Source: Carex sylvatica (Eukaryota > Streptophyta > Magnoliopsida > Poales > Cyperaceae). From it: a stretch of DNA of 64,000 nucleotides. Below are positions 46,641 to 58,711 of the stretch, in pieces. The DNA lies in the NCBI GenBank assembly GCA_964058845.1, contig CAXKVR010000034.1:1-64000 (forward strand). Direction: 5' to 3'. Under the pieces are notes generated by a model. That model was not told where the DNA came from, did no database searches, and was given only the letters and a program-made list of their open reading frames with translations. A program made the position numbers and the translations under genes. The number at the start of each line of letters is the position of its first letter. Position 1 is the first letter of the stretch.

Positions 46641-49357
46641 CTAAGCCACAAGAGGGGCTGCAGGAGTCACGGGTGGCAGGACCACAAAACCCAACTCAGT
46701 ACCTATCCCTGGAGAAAAGGCACTGCTGCGAGTGCTGGTACCATCGACAGTGCAATTCTCTAACCTCTCCCAAATGAGCCTTCGTCTCTCCTCAGTAGCG
46801 GCTTTCTTCTCCTCTTCCTCTATAAAGCTGCTTTCACAAGCCAATAGCAGGTTCTCGTCCATCTCAAAGAACATCTTGCGTACATTCATGGTGACGTTTA
46901 GCACTGACCGGTTCCAGTGCCACCTAGCATTCCTCTCAAGTGCTGGATAGATCAATGGCAGAATCACCTGCCGGTTTTGCGAGATCATGTTCACTAAGTG
47001 GTCGTTGTTTGATAGAAATAATGCCCTCTCGGCTACCTGTCAAATTGAGGTAAAACTCAGAAATTGTCTAATGTAAATTATGGTTGCAACTCGCAAGTAA
47101 AATGGGAGTTAGGATCCATAAGGGCAGGGCTTATTTCAACTCAAGAGGAGGAATATAGATATAATCACTAGAGTCTTATAATCTAATTTTTATAGGCATC
47201 TGGCCATCTACATGTTCAGCTCCACACTATGTACCAAGCAAATGGTAACTCAAAAATTCATAGGCTGAATTCCATATTGAAGACTTATGAATTATGGATG
47301 ATGGAATAATAAATATATAAGGCGAATGCCATAATTTGAACATAAAATACAAAGGCAACTTTCTCATATGAACTCACAAATGGACATATCCGAATGGACC
47401 ATGCAAAAGAGCATTCTTTTTATTGTTTGATGTGTAAGGTACTTCATGATGTGGATGGTATGCTAGAACATACAATTTAGACCTGATACAAAATTATTGG
47501 ATACAGTATTCTCATATTTTGAAATAAAAATCCAACCCTCTTTATGGGAATATGTGACCATTTGGTAGACTTGTAAGACACGTATAGTGAACCGCTACAT
47601 CTAAAAGACTGCTAGTGAAATATATGTACATCAGTATATCATTGTTTATATACACCACAGTATCTAGTCTCAATTTCATGTACACAATACCTATTCATTT
47701 AAAAATACAAAAAGGGGTGGGATATATAGTCTTTTATGTATTTTGCATATAGTAAGCTTCTACTTTGGAGAAGTCAGATTATGCTGATTTTTTATGTAGC
47801 ATACTCCTAACTATTGCTATTATCCTGTCTAAATTAAACACAAATCAAACAAAAAAATATTTAGACATTTATCGAGCTGTCAAAGTTCATTTAGTTAATA
47901 TCATAGTCTAAGTACAACATGGTCAATTATTAATTGGTTTAGTCTAAGCTTGTAAAGGGTGCATGATATAAGCAAACACAACCACTGTCGTAGATATAGT
48001 AAACACCCAAAATTAGGAGGTCGAAAATTTGCTAAAGGTAAAAGAACCCCTCAAATAAGGCACCTGTAGTATCTTCAAAGATCTCGCCCTGCATTATTTT
48101 GTTTACTATACTACCCTCTTTCGGTCTGATACACGCCTACCTGAATTCACTAGAATTTCTTCACTGCTTCGGAAAAAAATTGGTTTGACATTTTTTCTAT
48201 CTTAATCAAACCAGTATATTTAAAACAAAATGTACCTGAAAATGAGAGCTATTGAGACATTGCGCAAGCCGCCTAAACAATGGCACCATGCACTTCTGAA
48301 ACTCGGCCATTTCAGTCGATTCCAAAACCTCCTCCAATTCTCCCAAAAACATCATCTCCTTCTGGCTATTCGTCACTGGCCAATACTTCAACAACCCCCT
48401 TATTACCGTGCTTGCCAATTTTGGCTCCTTCTCAATAAATTGCATCACGCAATACGTCAGTTGCGGCAGGTATGTTCCCATCACCTTCGGCTTGTGCAGT
48501 GGTAGCAGCGCCTTCCAGAGAAAAACCTTGTGCTCTTCCTTCAATGGTTTTGCAAACCCACTTATCACACTGCCAAAGACCTCTAGGAGCTCTGCTATGC
48601 CGTTGTGCCGTTCAGTTTCAAACACGAACCGGTAAAATATGTTGCTTACTTCTTTTCTTATGAATGGCCGGTGTGACATGAATTTTCCATAGATTCGATG
48701 TAGGATTGTTTTTAGGCAATCCCTCTCTCTTGGATCCTCTGAGTCGAATAGGTCAAGTAGTTTTGACACAAACGAGTTGTCCATGTATTTTCTTGCGATT
48801 TTTGCATCGACTAATGAAGAGGTTACGAACTTCAGTAGCAAGTCGTACACGACTTGGAGGTGGAACCATGATGGGTCAAATACTGGGTCATCTTCTTCCA
48901 TCTCGGCACCACCAGTAGGGCCTGGTTTGGATCGGATTTTTGGGGGGAAAACCCGAAACAAATTTATGGAGAACATTCTACAAAGTGCGATCATCATGGG
49001 CTCGGTTAATTGTTCGTTGCATGAGGTTAACAACTCGACTACTTCAATGAGAGCTTGCCTTTTAAATTCTTTATCCTCTGAATAATCCTTGGCTCGGTCT
49101 GAGAAATCGCATGTTATGCAGCAGAGATCTAATTTTTTGAGGAATAGTTGTTGGGATTCCATGATTTGGGTGTAGTTTGAAGTTGATTCGGTGTCGGTTG
49201 GGAGAACACTAGAAGGGGAGATGACCTTTGAATTTGATTTGTCGGATTTATCTAAACATGTGGCATTGGCATTGTTGTTGTTGGGTGAAGAATTTGATCC
49301 AACAGAGATGGACTTGGATGATTTCCAAGCCAATTTGACAAGAATGTGCTTCCACAT
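46641..49357 (-). CDS. PP2A regulatory subunit B' (B56)
   Basis: Two coding exons on the minus strand: 48,236-49,357 and 46,641-47,036, joined by a GT-AG intron of 1,199 bp; 505 residues. It starts [15 protein letters not shown], the usual N terminus of several plant B' proteins. A Ser/Asn-rich linker (~12-60) precedes the B56 core of HEAT-like helices (~65-490). Conserved stretches include [96 protein letters not shown] and [17 protein letters not shown]56 proteins bind the PP2A scaffold and catalytic subunits and choose substrates through LxxIxE motifs; plant members act in brassinosteroid, defence and stress signalling. The C terminus ends [12 protein letters not shown]. The exact isoform is not assigned. 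No lesions seen. An out-of-frame ATG lies upstream of the start in the leader. Confidence 0.95.
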
Positions 49358-50617
49358 GTCGATTTGGTTGAGCAAAAATAACCAATTTCATACATACATC
49401 TATATCTAAAATGAATACAAAAGAGGCATATTTTATTCTACCTTCGTCTTTTGTGCCTCGAATGTGAGAATCAAAAATACATGACTGAAGAAGCAAGCGA
49501 GAAGCAAATGTGGGTCGGATCTGTGCAGATGGCTGAAATTTGATCACACTTAGTCCCTAGCGGAAGGGAGGGAGGCCGAAGCCGAAGCCGAAGGAATGGA
49601 GATGGAAAGGGGAGAAAGATAGATCTAAGGGAAGGAAAGGAAAGGAAAGGAAAGGAGAGATTTGATTTGCGCGATTGGATTGGATTGGAATTGGATTAGG
49701 GACTGCTCTTGCTCTAGGCCTCTAGGGAGAGAGAGAGAGACCGAGACGGGAATGCCTTTTTGTTCGAGTCGATCGAGTCCGTTCCATCGGAGTCGGAGTA
49801 ACACAATATTTCTTGTTAGATAACGACCGTCCGATCAGAATTCGAGCCAAACCAGACCAGACTGAGGTCAGGACTGGAGGTGGATTGTGATCGACGGTTC
49901 GAATCTAAACAGAAATATTCTGTTATCTTGGTCCAATCCATTAATCCAATATCCATCCATCCATCCATCCATCCGTAACACGTAACAGTAAGAGTGACTA
50001 CAAGTGGAATCCAGTGCTAAGCCTCCTAAGCTAAGGTTTCCCATTTCACTTTCAGCCTTTCAGGAAAGAGCTTCAATTAATCATCTCCAGTTTTCTTCAC
50101 TGGAGGTGTTTCCGACCGCATCATCTCCTCTCCTCTCCTCTCCTCTGAATTCAATTCAATTCAATTCAATGTGGTTGTGGTTGTCAATAAAAATAAAAAC
50201 AAACAAACATTCCGCATTCCACATCTTAATTACCAGAAATAATATATGTGTCAGAAAACAACATAAATAAACAAATCACCAGAACATATATATCTTAAAT
50301 GTCAGTGTCAAATAGACTAATACAATGAAACATAAACAAATTCATAGAGCTAATTGGGCTGCCACCAATTAATTAATTAATTAATTAATAATTTCGTATC
50401 AATCAAACGCTAGCTGCATGCTTTTTTTACTTTTTATTAATGTAATAACAATAGAGTACGTATTTCTTTCTCCAAGTTGTTTTTTGTTTTGTTTTAAAAA
50501 GTTGAACTATTAATTAAGTTGCTTGATTTATGAAAAGTAGTTTAGTTTGTGTATGAATTATCACTTTCACGGGAATTAATTAATGTTTTACTTTTCCTTA
50601 ATTTATTGTATTAAGGC
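49358..50617. promoter_or_regulatory. Upstream region of PP2A B'
   Basis: Presumed leader and promoter. AAGGAAAGG repeats occur at 49,630-49,660 and a GAGAGAGAGAGA run near 49,725. An imperfect inverted repeat of about 140 bp (TATTTCTTGTTAGATAACGA ... AAATATTCTGTTATCTTGG, 49,808-49,941) could be a small MITE. CCATCCATCCATCC and CTCCTCTCCTCTCC tracts lie further out. No gene. Confidence 0.45.
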
Positions 50618-50626
50618 TTTTATGTG

Positions 50627-50812
50627 CGGCCATTTTTATTAATATTCCCTATAAAAAAGAAAATTTTAAAAATAACTCTGCAATTAATTTTTTTTTATTC
50701 ATGTCCTGACCGTCAGGCCCACGGGCGGCCCATATTCCTAATGAAGTGCCCGGACCACGGGCGGGTCACAAGCACAGTGGGGCGCCCCCCCCCCCCCCCC
50801 CCGGGCGGTCCA
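50627..50812 (+). repeat. Left terminal inverted repeat of the MULE
   Basis: Pairs with 58,490-58,702 in reverse complement, including the CCGTCAGG and CGGGTCACAAGCACAGTGGG words. The inner edge is the 18-C run followed by GGGCGG. The right copy has an extra CCCGCCCGTAGGTGTGGCGC segment. Confidence 0.88.
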
Positions 50813-52292
50813 AATGGCCTATTATTAACCCCAGCCGAACCCTTCCCTCTCCTCCTCTCTGCCTCTTCCCCTCCGCACCAAACCAAAAAACAAAAACCGC
50901 CCAACCCCACCTCCCCTCTCCGGCCAACCCCTCTCCATCTCGTTCTCTCCTTTCCCTCAAGCCGCTTCACCGAGCCGCTGCACCGAGCACCACCACTGCC
51001 TCTGCACCGAGCTTCTCATGTAATTTTTTTTTCGATTCAATAAGTTTTCAATTTAGGGTTAGGGTTAGGATTTTGGTTTGAATTAGTTCAATTGTTGAAT
51101 TTGTTGAATTGTGGCTCGATAATGGTTGAATTAGTTCAATTAGAGTTGTTTCGAATTTGTTGAATTGCTCGAATTAGTTGAATTGTGGCTCAATAATGGT
51201 TGAATTAGATTTGTTTCGAATTTGTTGAATTGCTCGAATTAGTTGAATTGCCTGGATTGGTCGAATTGAATGTGATATGGTTATTATGGTGAAATTGCTT
51301 GAATTTTTTGGATGTGCTAGGGTTATTTAGGGTTTATGGTTGTAAATTGCTTAAAAATATAGGGTTTATGGTTCAATTTAGGGTTATTACGGATTAATTG
51401 CTTGAATTATTTAAAAATTTAGAGTTAGGATTTATGGTTTAAAAAATTTAGGGTTGAGGGATGTTTGAAGTTAGTTGACGAAATATATGTCTATATCGAT
51501 ACAAATTAATTTCAAGTAAAACAAATCATTTTGAAATATATCAAAAGTTGTTTAAAAATTACATATTTTTTTTTCAAGTAAATTGCATGTTTTTCGATTT
51601 TATTGCAAAATTTTGCATGCATTTTGAGATTTTTTATTTAAATTGTTGCATGCATTTTGAATGTAAATCTAATTATATGATTTGCAAAAGATAATGATTA
51701 ATTTTATTGAAAATAAAACAGTTACTGTATGTTTTTGTAGTTTTCTTTTTTCATATAATAATTAATATATTCTAGCATAATTTCACTAGTATTTAATTGA
51801 TAAGCATCAACATGTAACTTGTTAATTTCTGTACTTCTGACACTTATACAAGCATATACAATAAGTTTAATTTTAAAAAGTAAATTTGACAATAATTTTT
51901 ATGTTAATTATATAATTAATATATTATATTCTTAATATATTAAATACTTATTCTTATAATATTATATAATTTGTATATTTTGATTAATAATTATTATATA
52001 ATTTTTATATTAATTATATAATTAATATGTTATATTCTTAATATATTTAATAATTATTATAAAAATAATATAATATATTATATTTATTGTATAATCATTG
52101 AATATATTAATATCATACAATTAGGAGTTTATTATAATTAATTAACCATTTTATGGTTTCAATTGCTTGAATTTGCAGTTGAATTAGGGTTTGAATTTGG
52201 TTGAAAATATTTAGAAATTATTTAAAATTGCGAATAAAATTTGATTTTCTTAAGTTGTTATTGATTAATATATATTTTTTGGTTAATATAGT

Positions 52293-55292
52293 ATGCCCAG
52301 GTCTAGACGGTGGGGAGTACGACCTGAGCTTGCAGCGGGTCCAGCTGGAGCGGGCGGATCCTCGGTGGATCCGACTGGAGAGGGCCAGTCGTTATATGAG
52401 GATACGACTGGTAGGGGATTTGAGGATCTGATTGGAGCGGGACCGTCGTCTCAGGCCGGTTTTACAGATGGCGTGCATGATCCTGACACATTTAGTCCTC
52501 TTCTATGGACCCATCATGTTAAACACCGCATCTCATTGGCATCTCTTGAGGTACGTGATTTTTATACTTAATGTAAATAATACTAAAAAAATGGCACGAT
52601 TTGAGTCTGACAAATTGATAATAAATACAGGATGATGTCATGCTTACGGTGAGGCACCGCAGGTCTGAGATTCCGTTCGTTCCCCATAAAGAAATGGAGA
52701 GATACCTCTTGAACCTTGGGTTGTATCAGCTTGCCACCATACCGCAGAGTAAGATTGATCAGTCTCTGATGCATGGTCTAGCAGAGAGATGGCGACCTGA
52801 GACTTATACATTTCATCTCCCGGTCAGGGAGATGACAGTCACCCTTGGTGATGTGAGCGCCTTATGGGGTTTACGTATTGATGGCGACCCTATAGGTGGC
52901 ATCTCAGACCATCCAGAGCTGCAGAGGATGATACCGGAGTTGTTAGGGTGTGATCCAAAAAATCTGCAGAAGAACTATAAGAAGAAGAAGGGGGAAGAGG
53001 AGGAGTTCCGGTATTCTGGGTACTGTATTTCTCTAAAGGCACTCCGGACTCACTTCTTCCATAATCAAATATTTCCTGAGACTACTGACATTGAGGTGGT
53101 CAGGAGGTACCATCACACTTTTTAAAGTAAGTAGTTCATCAATAAATCTCAATTATTTATATTGATTATTTTCTATTGCAGGTATACTAGGGCGTATGTA
53201 CTGGATTTGTGTGGTGCCGTCATGTTCGAGGTTTCCAGCGGTGATGCAGTCCCGATTATGTATCTCTCCCTGCTGAGGAATATGGAGAATGAATCGAGAT
53301 GGAACTGGGGTGGAGCTGTTCTCGCCCACTTATACAGAGGCCTGTGTCATGCTTGTCTGGTAAGTCTGTATTAATATACGTTGTTATTGAAGGTTGGATA
53401 AGAAGCACCGAGTTCTTATTTTAAGTTAAATTTTCAGGTGAAGAATAGACAGATTTTTGGACCGCTTCTTCTGCTCCAGCATTGGTCGTGGTCACATCTA
53501 TCCGTAAATCGGCCAGTTATACCATTACCACATCCCCGATGGAGAGTTCCTGACCCAGACAGATGCCTCGCGTACGGTGCCATATGGGGCTGTCATCAGA
53601 GTTATGAAGAGACGGGAAGGGGAGTTTCTTATGTCCGGGGTCAGCTCCAGATGCTCCGAGATGCGAATATCGACTGGTTTCCGTATCGTCCATTCTATCG
53701 TGCATCCCTTCTGAGCCGACTGACATTAGATCCAGAGCAAATACGACTATGGTATTATCGGGGACCGGTCGTTTGTTACTGGATAGTGGAGTACCACTAC
53801 CTGGATCGTGTATCTCGACAGTTTGTCTTAGATGCTTTCATCCCGGAGTACCCGCTGATGGGTAAGGATGATACTGATAAGTTTTACAAGTAAGTATCTA
53901 CTTAATTTCATTATCACCTTAATAATGCCACCGTTTACATCTTTTCTAATTAATTGTACCTGCAGTACGGCGCACACTAAGAGCAAAGTCGACTGGAGCC
54001 AGCACTTCATCTTGGAGTACGACCGGGCTCGACATCCGGAGCAGCACTTATGGAGTCCGCCATCAGCTGCATCGTTGGGTGCTGGTCCCGGAGATTTGAG
54101 ATATGCCGTATGGTACCAGAAATGGGGCATGTCGTCAGTGTACCTTACAGGCCATTATGGCGACATCCTTCGACGTAGACTGATAGATTCATCTAGCAAT
54201 TACATGCCTTGGGGTCCGATAAATGCTCGCGCAGTAAGTACAACTGAAACATACTTTAATTAAAAATTTCAAATTTTAATTGCTTACTATTGTAATAATC
54301 ATGTTGTGTGCAGCTGTTGACAGCTGTGAGAGGAGTTGGACACAGCCTGGCGTGCATGGCGAAGGATGCTTGGCGGTACATAGGATGCCAAATGCTCGAG
54401 CACACTGCACCAATCGTGGAGACAGGCGATTTTGAAGGCCGCCTCGTTGGAATGATGCGCAATTCTGGGTAGAACATCAATTGGCGAGAGATAAATAAGG
54501 CACCACGAAATCTGAATTATCAACTGGAGGCCATCTACGCTCATGATATGCTGCCACCTCTTACAGGTATTTACCGGTTAATATTAAAAGTATGACACAC
54601 ACAATGATTTTATTTTCGCCCAATTATTTGTTGTAACTCACTTAATTTTTAATTATGTAGATGATAACTATGGTTGGGCGTTCCACCACTGGGTGTTGAA
54701 TACGCAAGGATGGAACGCTTACAGAAATAAATATGGAGTTCCGATAGAGCTTGGTCCGGTTAGTTACCGTTTTATATTATTGATTGCTGAGTCATTTGTA
54801 TGTAACAAAACTGACATTATTTTAATTTAGGATGGAGCACCTCGTTGGAATGCCGAGTCCAGTTTTAGCGTGGATGAGCTGCCCCCATTCGATACAGATG
54901 CTGAGGACATTGGCTCCCACGGACCACGATATGGAGTGGAGATGGAGCACGACTATGAGGCTGGTGGGAGTGCATCTCAGGCTGCAGATGGCTTTGTCTC
55001 TGCATTATTTGGTACACCGCCTCCTGCCACATATGCTGCAAGTTGGGAGGAAGATCCATGGGAGCTGCGTACAGGCCCGGCACCCGCAGAGTCAGCTGGT
55101 CTATTTGATCCATGGACAGCCGGTACAGGTACGCATCACATGTATACGGGAGAGGAGGATGAGGATATAGGGGAGGAGGATTTAGGAGATGCGAGTCCAC
55201 AGAGGCAGACACAGAGGCGCGTGCAGCCGCACATGGATGGCAAAGGAATAGCGGCTCGTAGGTTGTCTCCCTCCGGAAGGAAACGACGATGA
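52293..55292 (+). pseudogene. Plant mobile domain (PMD, MAIN-like) gene, one internal stop
   Basis: Eight exons: 52,293-52,550; 52,631-53,106; 53,182-53,359; 53,438-53,889; 53,966-54,233; 54,314-54,566; 54,661-54,758; 54,831-55,292. All junctions are GT-AG and in phase, with about 813 sense codons. The PMD core is clear: ERWRPETYTFHLPVREMTVT, LGDVSALWGLRIDG, YLSLLRNMENESRWNWGGAV, LAHLYRGLC, LLLLQHWSWSHL, WYYRGPVVCYWIVEYHYLDR and QFVLDAFIP. A Ser/Asp/Glu-rich tail ends SPSGRKRR, a possible nuclear signal. TAG at 54,470-54,472 interrupts exon 6, yet the reading continues coherently (NINWREINKAP). Host PMD proteins MAIN and MAIL1 act in the nucleus with the phosphatase PP7L in silencing and genome stability; what PMD does inside a MULE is not known. 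The other seven exons look intact. Confidence 0.88.
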
Positions 55293-55837
55293 TGATTGGA
55301 GAGTTTTTTTTATTGTGATAAAGTTCTGACTGTTGTATTTTGAGTTTGAGACTGTTGTGTTATATGTTTGTGGTTGTGTTGGCATTATGATATCTTTTTT
55401 TTTATTATTTATGACTGCATTATGATATATTTTTTTTTTATTATTTATGACTGCATTATGATATCTTTTTTTAAAATTATCACAACGTAGTGCTGAGTTA
55501 GTCTAAAATAGTTCAACAATACAATTAAAGTACAACAATACACTTACAGTTGAACAATACAATTAAAGTTCATAGCTTAGTTTACACTAGCAAAAGAGTA
55601 AATTTATCTACCCGACGCCCGAATAAACTAAAAAAATGATTAGATTTTCTTGTACCAGCAGCAGGTGCGGCATTACTTGTAGATGCTTGGCTCGCAGGAG
55701 TGGGGGTTGTGTTCTACCAGTTGCTTCAACAACAACTATAGCATTTTCTCTTTCATTATCTGCGTTTATGGCATCTGAACATAATAATACAATTCAGTTA
55801 TTACCATAATGAAATCATAAATTAATAAAACATAACT

Positions 55838-55908
55838 GCAATGCATCTGAACATAACAAAAAAACATACCTGCAATGCATCTGAACATAACAAAAAAACA
55901 TACCTGCC
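55838..55908. repeat. 34-bp tandem duplication
   Basis: TGCAATGCATCTGAACATAA followed by CAAAAAAACATACC occurs twice in a row, with a diverged third start upstream. It lies just past the broken 3' end of the MURA pseudogene and may mark the deletion junction. Confidence 0.7.
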
Positions 55909-55956
55909 ATGCGCCTGTCGAAAACAGAACAACGAGCTCAATTTTCCGACGATCGT

Positions 55957-57999
55957 CTACCACCCATCTCGTCCATGGTCATTACAACACGTTTGTGTCC
56001 CCTCCTCCCCTTTCTTATCCACCTTTGCAAAATTTCTAATCATCTCTACCACCCTTCTCGGCTTTTTCTTTCTGCAATTTTGTCTAAATGTTTCTAGAAC
56101 CTACTTGTCATTTTCGGTTGCCTTGGAAAAGTTCTCCGCAACGTGTTGCATACACAACCTATGCACACACTGCCCAGTACGCGTTGACCAACCGTAATCT
56201 TCACGATCAAAAACATATTTTATTCCTTTGTGCTGGTCTGATATCACACAGAAAAATTTTCCTTCCCCAATCACCCGTCTTCTTAAAAACTGCATAAAGA
56301 ATCCCCAGTTCTCACCATTCTCTTTTTGAACAATTGCAAAGGCCAAAGGCAACAACTGGTTCTCAACATCATATGCACATGCTATCAGTAACCTCTCCTC
56401 ATAATGGCCAGACATGAAGCATGCATCAATGCTGATAACGGGTCTGATGTATGGCACAGCTTAGATACAAGCACCAAAAGCCCATGCTATGCCCTTGAAT
56501 TGTTGAGCTTCCTTTATTAGCACTCCCTCCTTATCAAAAAAGGGGCCATGCCACCGCTCATATACAGTTCCGACATTTGTACTTGACATGGCCGGGAGCA
56601 ATGGTGCCAGATAGCCGTATGAATCCTTTCAACTACCAAATATTCTGCAAATGGAAAGTTCGCGACCTCTCCACAGCCTGTTATATTTTGGTGTTACATA
56701 TTTGTATTTGTGTCTGACTGTTCTAGCCACCGCCTTGATGCTCATAGATGGGTCCTCCTTAATGTCTTCCTCAATTACATCGGCAATTAATGATGCCGCC
56801 AGCTGTGAATTATCTGTCCTTGTAGATGCAGACTTGCATGTATGGGGTGGTTCACATTTCTTAATCATCCATACTTCTCCTGAACCCGAAGGGGTTGCAA
56901 AAAGATGAAACTCGCACCGCGGGTGAGTTTTACATAGCACAACTAACCTTGTTCGGTCCCTTTTGTGTATTTTACATTCCCAGTTACCGTGAACATGAGT
57001 CTCATAGATTTTCTTTATAAGTTCATCTATGTTGGTATAAAGTTGTCTCGGGGCAAGTTCGTCATTGTATACAACAAGAGGGCCAAAATAAGTAATGTCT
57101 ACCTCTTCAAAAGCTGTGGTATCATTGCATGTGGCGACAGGATGCTTATTTCCCCGACCTCTAATCGGAAATTTGTCTTCCCTGGATAAACTTGGTACAT
57201 TTGCATCGCCATCTGATAAGTCATCAGATTCCCAGATCCCTTCGTATTCATCTCCCGTTTTCATTTCATTTTCTGGTATGGCATCAATAGCATCAACATC
57301 AATATCAATATCAGTTTGATTAACGGGTACCGGTCCTGACTCTAGCATAGTTGGAAATCTAGGGATTATGGGTGTCTGTCTGGGTGGTGGTGGTAACTCT
57401 TCAATATTTTCAGGAGAGTTGTGGTGGTACCATTGGTTGGCATAAGGAGAGTGGTGGTGGTATCCCTGGTTGTCATAAGGGGAGTTGTTGTGGTATCTCG
57501 GGTTATCATAAGGGGAGTTGTGGTGGTACCCCGGGTTGTCATAAGGGGAGTGGTGATGGTACCCCTGGTTGTCATAATGAGAGTGGTGGTGGTACCCCTG
57601 GTTGTCATAACCCGAATTGTCATAACCTGAAGGTCCATCCCCAGCCACACTAGAAGGTCCAGCCCCAGCACGGGGAACCCTCTTTGAATATATGTCAATT
57701 ACCGAGATCCCACTAGACTCAAATTTAGTGTACACAACTCTCCATAAATTCGCATCTGTTATTGGAAACCTCACAAAGTAAGGTCTACCCGCCCCACCCC
57801 TTTGTGAGTTATCAATCCGTGTAGCCAATTCTATTTCATACCTATTGGGATTTACAGCAGTCTTTTCGTATATTAGCTGCTTGAGTTCTTGAAATGTGAT
57901 ATTTTCATTAACCTCGAAGCCAAATGCAGCATCTTTCGTGTAATACACGCCATCTACACCCTTCTGTAGCTTGCCGCCCACATACAGTGCAACTAACAT
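55957..57999 (-). pseudogene. MURA (MuDR-type) transposase, three stops and truncated C terminus
   Basis: The minus strand starts MLVALYVGGKLQKG. Order: an N-terminal PB1-like region (~1-110), a 12-residue tandem repeat (HHHSPYDNQGY type, ~125-200), an acidic linker, the MuDR DNA-binding region (YTNIDELIKKIYETHVHGNW, HPRCEFHLFA, HTCKSASTRTD), then the MULE catalytic core (VISIDACFMSGHYE with the first Asp, FFCVISDQHKGI with the second Asp, CVHRLCMQHVAENF). In-frame stops: TGA at 56,629-56,631, TAA at 56,461-56,463, TAG at 56,101-56,103; the frame finally closes at 55,957. The region that should carry the catalytic Glu and the SWIM zinc finger is absent, apparently deleted. It is the transposase of this MULE and is dead here. 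Confidence 0.88.
57420..57630 (-). repeat. 36-bp coding tandem repeat in MURA
   Basis: About six copies of a unit reading (minus strand) YDNQGYHHHSP with small changes (NPGYHHNSP, NPRYHNNSP, NQWYHHNSP). It is in frame with the transposase and lies between the PB1-like part and the DNA-binding part. It gives a Tyr/His/Asn-rich, probably disordered linker. Confidence 0.85.
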
Positions 58000-58104
58000 C
58001 TTTTCCTTAACAAACTACATTTAAACAAAAATTTAATAAGTATTACAGTAATTGTACAATAATAAATGGCAAATAAAAAAATAAAAACTTGTTGCTAGAG
58101 GTAA

Positions 58105-58335
58105 ATGCAACACTTACAGTAATTGAACGATAATTCTACAGTAATTGTACAGCAAATTCTACAGCAATTGTACAACAAATTCTACAGCAATCGTACAGTA
58201 AATACTACAGTAATCGTACAGTACATACTACAGTAAATGTACAGTAATCGAACAGTAAATACTACAGTAATTGTACAGTAATCGTACAGTAATCGTACAG
58301 TAATCGTACAGTAATTGTACAGTAATCGTACATTA
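58105..58335. repeat. ACAGTAATCGT short tandem repeat
   Basis: At least 15 copies of ACAGTAATCGT / ACAGTAATTGT / ACAGCAATTGT, about 11-14 bp each. They stand directly upstream of the MURA start codon (minus strand), between it and the right terminal inverted repeat. TGTAC/GTACA is self-complementary, so these could be transposase-binding or promoter repeats of the MULE. Confidence 0.8.
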
Positions 58336-58489
58336 ATTGACTAATTACTAAATAATTAAATATAATTTAAATAATACCTGTCGCTTTTCGCCAAAAAAAT
58401 CACCTGCTTTTGCTGCCGGGAGTGATGGTAATGGTTGAAGTGGGTAGGAGAGAGAAAAAACGGGGTTATAAAAGCATGCATAATGAACC

Positions 58490-58702
58490 GCCCGTGGGGG
58501 GGAGGGGGCGCCCCACATATCATTTGACCCGCCCGTAGGTGTGGCGCCCCACTGTGCTTGTGACCCGCCCGTGGGCCGGGCACTTCATTAGAAATATGGG
58601 CCACCCGTGAGCTTGACGGTCAGGGCATGAATAAAAAAAAATTAATTGCAGGATTATTTTTAAAATTTTTTTTTTCATAGGGGATATTAATAAAAATGGC
58701 CA
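58490..58702 (-). repeat. Right terminal inverted repeat of the MULE
   Basis: Inverted partner of 50,627-50,812. It ends ...AAAAATGGCCA, followed by the TSD TTTTATGTG. It contains an internal duplication (GCGCCCCACATATCATTTG / GCGCCCCACTGTGCTTGTG). Confidence 0.88.
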
Positions 58703-58711
58703 TTTTATGTG

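Larger units (their letters stand above)
50627..58702. mobile_element. 8.1-kb Mutator-like element carrying a plant mobile domain gene
   Basis: The ends are inverted repeats of about 180 bp. Left: GGCCATTTTTATTAAT, CCTGACCGTCAGGCCCACGG, AGTGCCCGG, CGGGTCACAAGCACAGTGGG. Right: the same in inverted order (CCCACTGTGCTTGTGACCCG ... ATTAATAAAAATGGCC). The 9 bases TTTTATGTG stand outside both ends (50,618-50,626 and 58,703-58,711), the expected MULE target-site duplication. The element holds two convergent genes: PMD (plus, 52,293-55,292) and MURA transposase (minus, 57,999-55,957). An 18-C run in the left repeat (50,785-50,802) and repeated GTTGAATTAGTTCAATT words at 51,080-51,270 belong to its non-coding part. 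The intact TSD points to a real transposition event; internal stops say both genes are now damaged. Confidence 0.93.

Noticed and set aside
50713..51081. Several Pro/Arg-rich frames on both strands near the MULE left end
   Set aside because: They come from the GC-rich TIR and its CT-rich neighbour and show no domain or codon signal.
56651..57653. Plus-strand frames with Gly/Val repeats opposite MURA
   Set aside because: Antisense reading of the transposase and its 36-bp tandem repeat.
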